Below are positions 46,501 to 59,045 of a stretch of 64,000 nt of DNA, piece after piece (position 1 is the first letter of the stretch; each line of letters starts with the position of its first letter). Where the stretch lies: NCBI GenBank assembly GCA_038049695.1, contig CP142451.1, positions 7,562,001-7,626,000 on the forward strand, read 5' to 3'. This stretch comes from Cinnamomum chago. Lineage: Eukaryota; Streptophyta; Magnoliopsida; Laurales; Lauraceae. Under the pieces are notes generated by a model, which saw nothing but the letters and a program-made list of their open reading frames with translations, searched no databases and was not told the origin of the DNA. The translations under genes and the position numbers were made by a program.

Positions 46501-47634
46501 ATGATGAGGATAATATGGAAAACTAAAATAATGGAGTAAAATTATTGAAAATGTCGACGTTATTTATTTCTTGTAATTAATTGATTTTATACTTTAGCAA
46601 AGAAATTTTTCTTAAATTCATTAAATCATATCCATCCACCCATTTGTTGGATGAGTATTGAATATTATTCTTTTTGGTGATAATAATATTAACATTACAT
46701 TTTTTGAAATCTCCTGCATTAAATATCTCATAGTTTTCTAGAAGAAAAAAAGAGTTTTTTTCGAAGGAGTAAATTCAAAGAAAAAATAAGACTATCAATA
46801 AATGTTAAAGAGTTATCCATCAAAAAAATAAATGTTAAGAGTTACCCCTTTTTTTCAATAAATTGACCTGTACGTTATTTTACAAAAGTTCATCAAATCT
46901 AATCCTATTTCTGCTGAAGATTATATTAGGCACTAATTGCTTCTAAACGTTGTTAGGAATATCCATTCTTCACTATTATAGTCTGTCCTCGTCGACAAGT
47001 AAAAGAATTTTGTCATTTGTCTACAAATGTGAAGTTGCTGATTCCTTATAAATGAAATATTTAGGTGGTGATTGAGGAAGTCTCTTTTGTTGGTTTTATG
47101 GATTATGTTTAGTCTAATCTATGGAACTTGCCTCCTCTAGATATTATACCCATTGAAAAATTGTTCCCTTTCAGTTCTTAGATATTGAGTCTTGCATTCT
47201 TTCTTGAATTGAATAACCATTGAAATATTTGGAGTCAAATAATGACAGAGTATGGAATGGGCGGCGAAGTAACTACATTTGGAGACATTTACAGTTATGG
47301 AATCCTTCTTTTGGAGATATTCACAGGCAAGAAACCAACTGATGAGATCTTTAATGGAAGTCTAAGCCTTCATCAATTTGCTAAGCTAGCTTTACCTGAG
47401 CGTGCGATGGAGATTGTTGATCAAAGCTTGCTCTTAGTAGAACTTGAAGGTCTTAGTGAAAGCCAAACTCGCACAAATGCAAAAGGCAGAATTGAAATGT
47501 GCTTGGAATCTATCATCAGTGTTGGGGTAGCCTGTTCTATGATATCTATTAAGGATCGAATGGAGATTGGAGATGCTATGGTGGAGATGAAGCGTATCAG
47601 AGATTTATATCTTGGAGTTGGGAGGAATAACTGA
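43580..47634 (+). CDS. LRR receptor-like kinase, subfamily XII type, copy C
   Basis: Exon 1 is 43580-46328, the intron 46329-47248 (GT-AG) and exon 2 47249-47634, giving 1044 residues. It has the same domain order as copy A: signal segment, LRRNT, about 22 LRRs, transmembrane segment (about 660-683), non-RD kinase (HCDIKPSN, DFG). The first glycine of the kinase loop is Glu here (EVGSYGSV; codon 45752-45754), where A and B have GVGSYGSV, which could weaken ATP binding. The 12-residue duplication is at 45774-45845. The frame is otherwise intact. Start chosen at the ATG aligned with copy A. The gene faces the full tetraspanin gene about 1.6 kb downstream. Confidence 0.9.
45774..45845 (+). repeat. 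In-frame 36-bp tandem duplication in kinase N-lobe (copy C)
   Basis: Units 45774-45809 and 45810-45845, equivalent to those in copies A and B. Confidence 0.85.
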
Positions 47635-49258
47635 AGCCTACATTGGCCAAAGGTATATCTTACCCACGTAATTATTGATAAGTTGTTTATTAGTGTTCCT
47701 AAGAATATTCTAGTAGAAGATCAAGTGGTTGGAAAATCTCAAGTTTTGTACAAATAGGGTAGTAAACAAGGGCTATCAACAAAAATGAGTTTGACCTTAA
47801 TTGGAATTTTTTTTTTTTTTGATCTTAGATTGGGTTTGCCAGGCTTAGATCCCACCCAAGTAGATAAACAAACTGGATCCAAATTTGGCAACTAGGTTTG
47901 CCACTCTTACAGGTCCATTGAAAGTTTTTTTTTTTTTTTTAATTATGATATATAAAGTCTTACACAAAAAAGGACTTGAAATGGAAACTCATTTGTGAGG
48001 TCCACCTTTTATCAATCCAACCCCTAACAAGGGCTACACCTCACCCTCAATAAAATGGCATTGGATAAGATGTGATCTTGACATGAATAATTTCATTATT
48101 TGAATTCTTTTAATTAGAACTGGATTTTATCTAAACTCTAAAGGTTTCAAATTATCAAGCATTGAGGCCCCCAAGTCAAGGGTTTGGATGATAAGCAGAC
48201 ACTTGCAAATACGGATACCTTTCCAGCCCCTTTCCTAGGAAAGAAGTGACAAGTTTTACACAAAAGTTATACACATGTATATAGTACATGCATAATACAT
48301 ACAAACATATGTGCACACACAAAAGAGTGAGCAATCTTGAGTTGTCTTCAAAGGTGCTAAAATAAGTCCACAAACAGTCGATAGAATGCATTTTTAAGGG
48401 TTCACAGAAACACACAACAATGAAAAGCATGAATACAGTGAGGGAAGACTATTTTCCCCCTTTTCTGCTGTGCATTGATACTGATAAATTTTGGAGATAT
48501 AGAAAATATTACTTCAAACAAGATTGAGTGAAAAAGTTGACGCACTAGGCCAAACCCAGGGAAGGAATAATAAGGCTTTGACAATGACGATGATGCTCTC
48601 GTCATCCTTCTAATATCAACATACTAATGATGACCATAAAGCATAATTACTGTGACACAAATTTTTCTGCATGAAAGGCCAGGCCAGTGGGCCCAACTGG
48701 GTCACCTACAAACCCCTCTCCACATCCCAAGTTTGACACTCACCCAAACTCTCATCCAACTTTATCTAATGGCTAGGCTAGGATTTCAAGGACATTGAGG
48801 AGCTCTAAATATCAACTTCCCACACCCAGATTGTTCCAAAATTTTCAAACACCATACCATTCCATGATTCTGATGCTCCCAGGCGGGCTACACAGGTCAG
48901 GCAAATGTCCTGAGCATTCCAAATCAAGCTCATTGCAATGCTGGCCTATTCAAGATACTAATCAGGGTGGTCACACATCGACTTTTAGACATGTCATACT
49001 AACAAATTGATGAAAAAACGAGCAACAGACAAAAAGTAATATCTATTGTGTTTGCCTATCGAAAAATTTGAGATTATTTTAGATATTACATCAAATCTAT
49101 TGCTATATTCTTTATCGAGAATCAAAACCTGATTTGCCCCATCAACAAAACAGCCGCTTCTGTATATCTGTATACAGCAACAATTCTATTGGTCTAGTTT
49201 CTCTTTTACCTGTTTGTCTGTTTCGAAGAAAAAAAAAACAGATGATGAATCAGATACA
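47635..49258. other. Spacer between convergent RLK C and tetraspanin gene
   Basis: Collinear with 6160-7784 and 30717-32318. Must hold the 3' UTRs of both genes. No other gene seen. Confidence 0.55.
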
Positions 49259-52200
49259 TTAGAGAGGAATAACAAATGCCAAGTAAGATGGGATAATAAC
49301 AGTTGAATTAAATGTGAAGAACTCATTGATTCTTACATTCCACACATCATTCTTCAATTTAAAATGAGAATCAACAGCATAGGGAGGCTGCTGAACAGGG
49401 GGTTTCAGAAGTGGAAGCCTTGCAGGAGTATAATCATCATCACTGTCATAGTAGCCTCCACGATCTGGCCCAAGAGCCCGCAGAATCATGGCCAAGAGGA
49501 TAGACAACGCCTGCAAACAAATTGTGGGCCACTCATTAGGAAACTTGAATCGCACATCCATTCAAAAGCATTCATGAGAGAGAGAGAGTAAATATTTGCA
49601 CAGAACAATTGCCCAAAGTGAGCAGGAATCCTCGGGACTCAATTGCCCAGTAACTGGTAATTTCAAAGAACAAAACTACAACTCAAACTACAACTCAGAG
49701 CACAACTCAGGTTGTCCAAATGTGTAAACCAGCTAACTTGCACTCGGTTTCTGAAGTTCCAAACCAGACCTTGGCTAATTAATAGTATACCAAGGACTGC
49801 AATACATACATACAAGCACCTTTGGCATACTGATGATGATATTATTATTAGATCATAGTACCTGTTATCTCTTTTATTCGGATTGTAACATGGCGTCGGT
49901 ATTAATGGCTTCATCTCATTTCTTATCATATGCTGAAATTACCGATTGTTTATACTATGCTATGTACCTTATTATCAATGGATCATTGTCCACCTCGCAC
50001 TACACTATCACACATGACACTCAGGACTCTCATTCTTATTATTGAGAAACTAACCACGCAGGTATAGCTGGAATCAGGTATGACTTTAATTATCATTTAT
50101 TGTTACATGTGATGTTAACTAAACATGCATATTTGCTTGGCTCCATGAGCCTAACCCATTTCTTGGTGCTTGTAGGTGCCTGCCCTCTTTCCTTGCTTGT
50201 TTGTGGGCTTGGCAATTGCCTCGATGCCGAAGGGTGCTGGAGAGATATGCAGTGGATTAATTGAGAGGCCTTCACATTAGAGTTTGTTATTTTCTTTTGC
50301 TATCTTTTAGTGGGCCACGTTGGGCCAAGATTGTAATAGCATAATGAAAACATTTCTGTAATTCTTATAGTGGAACAAACTTGTAGGACATTACCTTATT
50401 CCTGCTCACATGAGATCTCTATTTACTCATCTATTGGATTTATGGCATTATTTTGGTACTTTCCCACTAACATCCCAAGATTCGAGGCACCCGGATCTTG
50501 GGGCGTTACACACTCGGTTTTTCTGGTATTCATTGTGTTGATATCCTCTAATTCCTCCAATCTATCACTCTGTTTAATTCTGCTTACAGGCATTTGGAAA
50601 CATATGCCTGTACTATTTCCAATCTAAGCCTAGAGCTCCATAGAAATCAAAAGCAATTTCATTGTTTCCGTTGTTTGGAGCTGGGGAGTAGAATATTCTA
50701 GCGCATGAAAAGATAAATTAGAATAAGGGCAGCAGTTCAATCATGGAATTAAATGCTATGATGCACAGATACGGCATGGATACTGCAAGGACACGTCGTA
50801 TACACGTCAGGGACACGAATTTCACATATAAAAAGTGAAGTATCGAATACGATACGACACGATACGTAGCCTATTTTGAAGTATCCGTGCATCATAGATT
50901 AAATGTCAGCCATTTTGTCACTGAACCATGGCTTTACATTTAGGCTCAGGAAACTGTACATTCCCAGACACTCAGTACCTTATAAATTCTCTTATTAACA
51001 TACCTGGGCAGCCACTATCAATGAGCCTATCCACTTGCACATTTCAAAGTTTGATCTCACAAATTTCTTGAACTCCTCAAATCTGCCAGTTGGGTCCTCC
51101 GGAAAATCCTGAGACAGAGAACAAGACCAATTTTAAAAATTAAAAAAAAAAAAGAGTTTGTAATGTAAAAGTTCTAATAGGGTGAAGGATATAGTGCACC
51201 TAGAAAGGTACGATACCTCTTCCCAGTTGCGGTTTAGGAACACATCAGCAGTAACTGCAGCCTCGAGAAGAACGACCAAGAAGACAAACACCATATACTG
51301 TACCCATTTAAGGTTGACAATGATTGAGAGGATTTACACCTCTGATGCCAAGGGCACTGAGACAGAATTTAGTAGCCGTTTTAATAAATTTATAGCACAA
51401 TGAATTACAGAGGCAAATCAGCAAGTGTACAGTTGCTGAAGCATCTTGACCATACACCATGCATGTGGCTCATGTTCGGGGATCCAAATTAAAGACGGTT
51501 GATCAGATCGACAATAGAATATCTGAGATTCATCACCCAAATTCCCAACATGGTCAATGTTAGACAATAGATGGTTAAGAAGAGAATCAAGTAACATAAC
51601 AGAATAAGAGGAATGCTGCAAAAAGCCTGGGTGTTATTTTGCTAAATAGCACCCCATTCTTTGGCCGATAGGAAGCCTCTGCACATTTTGTCTTTTTATA
51701 CAGGAGTGAATATAAAAGGAAAACAAAGGACATTTTGGGCATTTTGAAAGAAAGTTCAATACTGCTTTTTGCATCTATCGTGCGAAAGCGATGAGAAAGA
51801 ATGTAACTGACATTTTTAGAGAACCCCATTTCCAAAATGGGCAATTTGAAGAACACTTTAGTGGGGTCCACCTATAAAAAAATCCAATCCATTCAAAATT
51901 AATGGCCTCATCTTTTAGTAGCCTTCACCAAAACTTACTCCAATAGGAGGTGGGCCCACCATCAGATTGAGCACAATTTGAAATTTTTATAATCTCACCA
52001 TGGGCCCAACTATTTCGTCCAATGAGATTTAGAGGTTCCCATTCGTGACAGGTTCTCACTTTTAAAACTCTTCCCATGTGACCTCTTTTGAAAAAGCTTC
52101 TATCAATTCTTAGGCCTTATCTTTCCTAAAACAACTTTATCCAAATTTTTAGTAGAAATAAGAGGAAGAGATAATGTGCAATCACTCTTTGTAAGATGGT

Positions 52201-52458
52201 TTAAAAATTGGAACAGGGAAGGGATAACGTGTAATCAGCATTTGGAATTTTCATAAGTAGGATCCATGGAAGAGAGTCACAAATTTCTTGTGAGTTCTAA
52301 ATGAAATTGGAACGGGAATTGAATGAAATTGAGAACGGAAGTTGCTACAACCTTTTGAGTGTAAACTTCAAGACATTGTTGATGACGTGTCATGCTTTCT
52401 TTGGCCATTAAAATAAGGGTAAAAACACCCCTTTTAAATAGGGGCAGTTTGTAGAATG

Positions 52459-52531
<73 letters not shown>

Positions 52532-55500
52532 TTAAGTTTGTGTGTGTATTAAAAGGGGCAGTTTGTAGAATACCTCTCCATATAAATATATATATGTGTG
52601 TGTGTAGAGAGAGAGGACATAAATTGTTGCACTGCAAAATGTAATATGTAATAGCACAAACCAACATTCTGAAAGCAGAACCAGGTCAGAATTTGTAAGA
52701 TAACCAATTTTTCTCATTCAATTATATGAACATATAGGGAATAGGTATGAATCAGTCGCACACATTCTAAGATTGCCCACCAAATTTTAGCCAATGCAAT
52801 TGATTAGTGTTATTTTTGGTTGAGAATGAACCATATTGCAATAATTTAAGTCAATCAAACAAGGAAAACAGAAGCTGTCAACAGATCTACCTCTCTGCAA
52901 CCAACACATGATAATTTCCAGGTGGACATTTCTGTTCAGGCCCTTTTCAATTTCCACTACTTGATTCAATGAGGTTCCTACTGGATGTAGTTAACTAAGT
53001 TTGATCTGATATCAGGTTATTTATTTCGTGGGCTCAAAATTCACTAAACAATAGTTTGGATGAGAAATTCGTTTTCTCGAGGAGAGGCAGTAGTCCTGCT
53101 AATTGGATCTTCAGTGGAGAATAGTAGTCCCTATTTGAGTAACCTTCCTCAAAGAGGAGATTAGTGTTTCACTCTACTAAACTGGAGAACACAAAATTCT
53201 CCTATTTTCTCTCTCCTTTATGAAAATAATAACCCCTCTCCATTTCTACAGGTCAGACCAACCAGGAAGAAACATATGTGATACTCTACCTGGGAGATTC
53301 TCCACCTCCAAATCTCCTGCTTTCTCCACCTAGTGGGAAAGCTATACCTTTTAGTTTCTTCCCATCCAAATGATTCATAAATTTGTGGCCTTAATTATTT
53401 TCATTTGTGGATGAAGTTCACAAGCATAATTTTGTCCAAAGTATCTCATGGTAACCACACAGATGAATTTCTGAGTGGAAAATGTACAGTATCCTGAATA
53501 ACCATTTAAGAGGCAGAAATATGCCCCACAACATGATTTATAGTTACTCATCTAGACTAAACTACAAGACATAAGTGGGCTGATCGAACACAGGTGTCTT
53601 AAAATTTGAAGTTTACATCTTAACAAGAAAGTCTTACTGCACAAGATTTCAGCACTCGCATAGATAACATGTAATAGCCATTATCACTCCTTATACCAGC
53701 CAAGTGAGCGAATAAATGAGCGAGATTGAATCCGTATCCAAATGAGCGACTACAATGGCGTTAGAGCCTAATAATCCACAAGATACTCTAAATTTTAGAG
53801 CTTCAAGCATAAGTACAAGAAAATTTAAGCAAAGTAATTATGGACCCATTTGTTTAACAGAAGTTGGATTCTCACCCATTCAAGACACTTTTGATGGAAC
53901 CCCACTTTGAATTTCCAGGAATTCAACACACGGTATGTAAAAGAGCCCTATGTTTTTTTTGTTTTTTTTTTTTTTATATCAAGCAATTACTAACACACGT
54001 CCCGCACACCTTGACTAGCACATCTTGACAAAAACTTAGGGGGAGGGGGGAGGGGAGTACAAAATTCACCAGTTACTATTTGACTCAAACAATGTTTGAA
54101 GTCTTCAAAAAAAAAAAAAAATTCCTGTTGACGGGGGGCTAATATAAAAAAATTTATTAAAAAAGAAAGCTGCACGACAAATATCAGCAATCAATCAAGG
54201 CAACTGACAAGTTTTAAAACAAAAATTTACAAGCAAGCAACGAAAGTTACTTAAGAAATCAGGGGAAAAAACATCATCATGCAATCAGAGTCATCACAAT
54301 ATCTCAAGCATTAATTCATCTAGAAGCAATGCAATTTTTTCCACATACAAATGAGAAATTAAAAAGTTAAGATGAGGGGAAAAACAGATATTTGCCCATC
54401 TAAATTGTTGCTACTGTGTTTCCAACAGCTGAAGAAACATGAATATTTGGTGTAAATAAGTCATATAACTGGGCCTACACAAAGTAAACATTTGAAAAGG
54501 GAAACAATACATTCTCCATCTAATCAAATCAGGGCAGGATACACACGAGAGACAATGACCATTAGCAGTCTCTGCAGCAATATGGCCAGAGCATGTAATC
54601 AAACATAAGGAGATACCCAGCCCAAGAAAAGTGTAAATAAACCTGCATTTTGAGAATGAATCATTAGAGACAACACCATTAAAAAATGAAAGCATATCAG
54701 CTTCCGCACAGAAGAACCTTAAAACCAAATCCAGCCAAAGAGTCTCTTGGGCTAAGGATTCAAGGATTCCTATCCCTTAGATAGACTTTCTGAACGCTTA
54801 TTGGGACTTAAAGCACTCGGTTCTTTCCACGAAACACTGGATTTACTTTCATAAAAACTCATTTGAATTGCACTTCACATACAAGTAACTAGCATTGCTC
54901 ATCATTAAATCAAAATTTTTGACTGCAAACAGTTACTAAAAACTAATTTTCTATTAATAAAGCACACCTCGTTTCTACTCATCTGCTTTCATAAAATAAA
55001 GTGAAATAAATCAATAAAACTACCCATTCTGGATGCTTTCAAACAAAAATGAAGCAACGGAAACTTAAAACAGCCACTATTCAAATATTCAATGAAGCAC
55101 CAACTGCCATTCAATGAAAAACAAACTGCCATTTCCCTTCCACCCAGTATAAAGGGAAAAAAGGGACCAAAGTAAACATCACTTCCATGAAAAAGTAAGT
55201 AAATGAAGAATCAACAAAAAAGGAAAAGACACATTTATGTACCCACTTGAACCAACAAATAAAAACACTCCTGCCGGCCTGCTGCCTGCCTGCCACCCTC
55301 GCCCCCACAATACACATAACAACCCAACCACCTCTTTCAATGAAGAGGCAATATCTCCAAGGAGGGAAAAAAATTTACAGGTTCAGCCAAACAAACCTAA
55401 AAGTGAACATAAAAGTAATACTCTGGAATCTCGATCAAGCATCATTCTATATAAAATCAAAACATATTTCAAATGAACAGTTTCTCAAACTGCACATCAG

Positions 55501-55987
55501 CACTTTCCCTAACATTAAGTTAAAAGGAAAACAAAAAATCTGTAAAATAACAATAAATAAATAAAGTGGCTAATGTAAAATCTTTTAAATGAAAATCACC
55601 TCTGTTTGATGCTTTCCTTTGTAAAAGATTAAGGCAAAAGTAGGAGCCCGCCACCAAATAATATAGATTTTCCGCTTTTAAAGATAACATGTAGAATCCA
55701 TCATCCAACATCCAAGATCTATCTCAAATGTCCAATTTTTCTTCATCTCAATAGCAAAGACAAATATAGAAGAAAACCCAGCACCGCATCCAAAAGAATT
55801 TAAAAAAAAAAGGGAAAGTTAAAACTCACCATGGAATCTGAGAAATAGAGCCTCCTCCATCAAGGTGCTTGTGCCAGAGCCTAATCATCCACAAGGAGTA
55901 CAAAATCATCCCAGTCCCAACCATCCCAATTATCGAATTCATAAGCTTTAGCAGCGATCTAAGGCAACTCCTCATGACTCCCACCAT
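49259..55987 (-). CDS. Tetraspanin-18/TOM2A-like membrane protein, full gene
   Basis: Five exons with GT-AG introns: 55830-55987, 54543-54642, 51217-51297, 51004-51108 and 49259-49510. Together they give about 231 residues. Four transmembrane segments are visible: about 13-35 ([17 protein letters not shown]), 54-75 ([16 protein letters not shown]), 88-108 ([17 protein letters not shown]) and 143-165. The short loop with [14 protein letters not shown] and the tail YDSDDDYTP are hallmarks of the plant tetraspanin-18/TOM2A group, whose founding member is a host factor for tobamovirus replication on the tonoplast. Start is ATG 55987, or 55975 twelve bases on. The C-terminal end (FFTFNSTV...) departs from the usual short RINEK-type end, so a further small exon is possible. 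Intron 2 (51298-54542) contains the boundary of the tandem duplication. Confidence 0.85.
50756..50897. mobile_element. 142-bp MITE in tetraspanin intron, unit C only
   Basis: Terminal inverted repeats CTATGATGCACAGATAC and GTATCCGTGCATCATAG (16 of 17 pair), flanked by the 8-bp duplication ATTAAATG (50748-50755, 50898-50905). Units A (near 9253) and B (near 33913) have the empty site. The 8-bp duplication suggests a hAT-type element. Confidence 0.88.
52461..52531. repeat. (CT)n(TA)n microsatellite in tetraspanin intron 2
   Basis: About 50 bp of CT followed by about 20 bp of TA. The preceding phrase 'aggggcagtttgtagaat' is repeated about 115 bp later, so a local duplication accompanies it. Confidence 0.9.
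52532..54542. other. Rest of tetraspanin intron 2, unique sequence
   Basis: Beyond about 52150 the intron has no counterpart in units A or B. It contains homopolymer runs (about 53954-53975, 54107-54121). I see no gene or clear transposon. Confidence 0.5.
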
Positions 55988-56089
55988 GGATCCCAGCTCC
56001 TCCTACTATCAACAAACTCTATAAGTTTTTCACATAGCCCTAAATTACATAACATAAAAGAACTCAAATTTCAGACAAAACCCATCAAT

Positions 56090-56700
56090 AAAAACCTAAG
56101 AACAATCAGCTTTTCCCCTGCTCCTAGTCTCAATGCTCTTTCTAGCATGTTTCAATGAAAGCTAAGTTTCTAATAAGTTGGAAAAAAAATATATGAAACT
56201 TGGATTTCTTCTTCTCTTTAATAGATTCGATTGCAGCAAACAAAACCCAGAAATTATTTGATTACAAAATCTCAAATTTCATCAATAAAAACCTAAGAAT
56301 GATCAGTTTTTCCCCTGCTCCTAATCTCAATGCTCTTTCTAGCATGTTTCAATAAAGCTATGTTTCTACTAAGTTGGAAAAAAATGTGAAACTTGGATTT
56401 CTTCTTCTCTTTAATAGATTGATTGCAGCAGACAAAACCCAGAAAGTATTCGATTACAAAATCTCAAATTTCATCAATAAAAATCTAAGAGTGGTCAGTT
56501 TTTCCCCTGCTCCTAGTCTCAATGCTCTTTCTGGCAAGTTTCAATGAAAGCTATGTTTCTACTCCGTTTAAATATTTATATATATATATATGAAAACTTT
56601 GATTTCTTCTTCTCTTCAATATTCCAATTAATAGATTCGATTGAACCAGACAAAACCCAGAAAGTATTCGATTGCAAAATCTCAACTTTCACCAAGAGAA
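56090..56700. repeat. About 195-bp tandem repeat, three copies, just upstream of the tetraspanin gene
   Basis: The phrase 'caatgctctttct' occurs at 56131, 56328 and 56520 (periods 197 and 192). Each copy includes 'tttcccctgctcct', a 'tttcttcttctcttt' run and 'caaaacccagaaa'. It begins about 100-150 bp 5' of the start codon, so it lies in the promoter or 5' UTR of that gene. Confidence 0.8.
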
Positions 56701-57343
56701 ACTGTAGAAACAAGATTGAGAGTCTATTTCTTCTCAGTTTTTACATTGCAAACAATCTTAAAATCTCAGTTTTCAGAACCCGGCAGAAGAAGAAGAAGAA
56801 AAAATCATTAGAAAGAAATGAGAGTTTCCATGTCTAGTTCTAGCAGGAATCAGTTGATGATGGAAGGAACACAAACTCACCAAGAGAATGAAAAACCCCA
56901 GCAAAGAACAAGAACCCTTGCTTTGGTTCTTGAAAAAGTCGAAAATGAGATTAGGGTACTGGCTGTGGTTGGGATTAGGGTTTGTTCTTTTTGTGGAATC
57001 TGCAAGAGAAGAGTTTTGAATTCTGAGAGGCTTCTACGCCAAAACTTGAATCAAAACACAGAGACGGGCCAGCGAGAAATTCTATGCGCAATGTCTCCAG
57101 TAGGAAAAGTTGTTTTTTCCTTCTAAGCCCTTGCCACTTTGAGTAATTGCTAATTTTAGTAGAGCTTCCTAAACTTTTCTCTGAATTGCCATATGACCTA
57201 TTTATGTGCACATGTGCTTGATCAAGAAGCATGCATGTCAGTCCTGATTGGGCTCATATGAGTTCCTATTTTTATTTTATTTTTTTTGGATATAAAGAGG
57301 CTCATATTTTTATTTTTTTTATTTTATATTTTTTTATTTTTTT
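56701..57343. other. Intergenic, weak plus-strand frame only
   Basis: A 100-codon plus-strand frame (56818-57126) starts with an ATG but resembles no family I know and is Arg, Glu and Gln rich at low complexity. I do not call it a gene. The region may hold the far promoter of the tetraspanin gene. Confidence 0.4.
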
Positions 57344-57420
57344 TCTATCGGAGGGTTCCCAACCTTTTGGACTGGACTAATCCCTCTGGACCCGGAGGGA
57401 AGCCGAATAAACTCCTCAGT
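57344..57420. repeat. Dispersed repeat copy 1
   Basis: A segment with 'ctatcggagggttcccaacc' and 'ggactggactaatccctc' recurs at 58830-58905 with about 90 percent identity by eye. Possibly a piece of a SINE or other short repeat; class not determined. Confidence 0.5.
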
Positions 57421-58829
57421 AGTGTAGTAGTGCAGTTTCGAACATATAGACAATACGAGAAAATTGTATAAGAGCATTATATCCCACTAAAATAAATCAA
57501 AGAAGAAACTAGATAAAAGCAATAAAAAAATGACTAATATCAATCTCTTGCTCGGCTAATACATTCAAAAGAATCACTTCTCACACTGAGCTTGCCCTGA
57601 AAATGAAGTGGAGATGAGAAAATCCGAAGAGCTTGCAAAATAGCTAGAAACTGTGACTCATTTGTCTGCTCACCATTTTCATGTAGTTGTGTTTTATGGA
57701 GACATGTTTCACAGTTCAATGCAGTTATGATTGATCGAAATTGCTCAATTTTCACTAATTTTCTTTTAGTTTGCTACTCATCCTGCCATATGTTTTAGTT
57801 AGCGCTTTTTTTTTTCTTCCCCAAAATTACATATATAGTTAGGAATAATTTCCACATGTGCACGATACATTAGGACAGACCCAGAAGTGGGGCCACTCCA
57901 AATATCATGGCTTATGTGTGATGGTCAGTCATGCCCACGTGTGCAAGAGAAGATTTTCTCTTTAGTGAGAGCTTTAGATCATACTATTGTTTTGTAATTG
58001 TAACTAGCAATAAATGACCATGCTAAGTCTGGGCCAAAACATATTTATTTATATATTAAAATTTAAATACATATTAGTAGAAAGAAAGTAAATTTTAAAA
58101 AAAAGGACTATTTTTTTATTATTCTTAAAATTCTATATATATATCAATATATAAAGGTGAAAGAACGAAGTAAACTTACACGTGTGAAAGAATACAATGA
58201 AGAAAATTAGGTAGGTTGTTCAAATCTAAGTTCAATTCAATCAAATCTTGAAAGAAGGGTTGCTCTCTTGGACATTTCAAAAAATTGAGGGTGAGTTGGG
58301 AGATAGTGAGATAAAAGATTGGGGGCGGGTGTGGTAAGGAGAGAGACAAAGATGAAATAGGGAGAGAGGATTCTATTTTGTTGGAGATATATATCTATTG
58401 ATGAGTGAAACAAAATTAAAAGAGAGATTTTTGGGATATATATTAATTGAATAGAAAGAGTATGAGTTATTTGAATTTGAAGGTGATGAGATGAGATAAT
58501 TGTAGCTGTGATTTGGATTGAAAGATATTTAAAAAGATGAAGCGGCCCACATCAAAGTCAAAACTATGTATATTTTTCTAAGTAATTTATTGAAAGAAGA
58601 ACTCATGGCTGCTAAATGGCACCTTCTACATCGTCCCTTCCTATTGGTTTAATATATAAGCTTGGGCTGTTCAATTCTTGGACTGACATTAATTTGCATT
58701 GAATAAGTGTAGCCTACCATGAGGGAAATAGCTTGAAATAACAAACATAGCTACAGTTGGACCTACACTTAGTAGACCCATAATCTTATACTTTGCGTGT
58801 GAGTCCAAAACCCTCTACTTTTTTTTCTT
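57421..58829. other. Intergenic AT-rich DNA, no gene seen
   Basis: AT-rich with short TA runs; I see no protein-like frame, RNA gene or inverted terminal repeats. Confidence 0.45.
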
Positions 58830-59045
58830 TGCTATCGGAGGGTTCTCAACCTTTTGGGCTGGACTAATCCCTCCGGGCTAGAGGAAAGCCAGGTAAACAC
58901 CCCTATAACCCTAATGTTGTAGCACTAGTAGACTCAACCATCGATTCCTAAAGAAAGAGGAATCGGAGTCAATACTAAGACCTCTAGTTCCGGAAGAGGG
59001 AGGAACTGTGGTCTTGACCACTAAGCTAACCCCTTGGGGTTAAGT
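58830..59045. repeat. Dispersed repeat copy 2, longer
   Basis: Begins with the same 'ctatcggagggttc...' segment as 57344-57420, continues through 'aagaggaatcggagtcaat' and ends near 'aagctaaccccttggggtt'. The end phrase recalls a tRNA-derived SINE body, but I could not place A and B boxes with confidence. Confidence 0.45.

Noticed and set aside
56818-57126. 102-codon plus-strand frame starting with ATG
   Set aside because: Low-complexity, polar composition and no recognisable domain. It sits in the region upstream of the tetraspanin gene, so chance is the simpler explanation.
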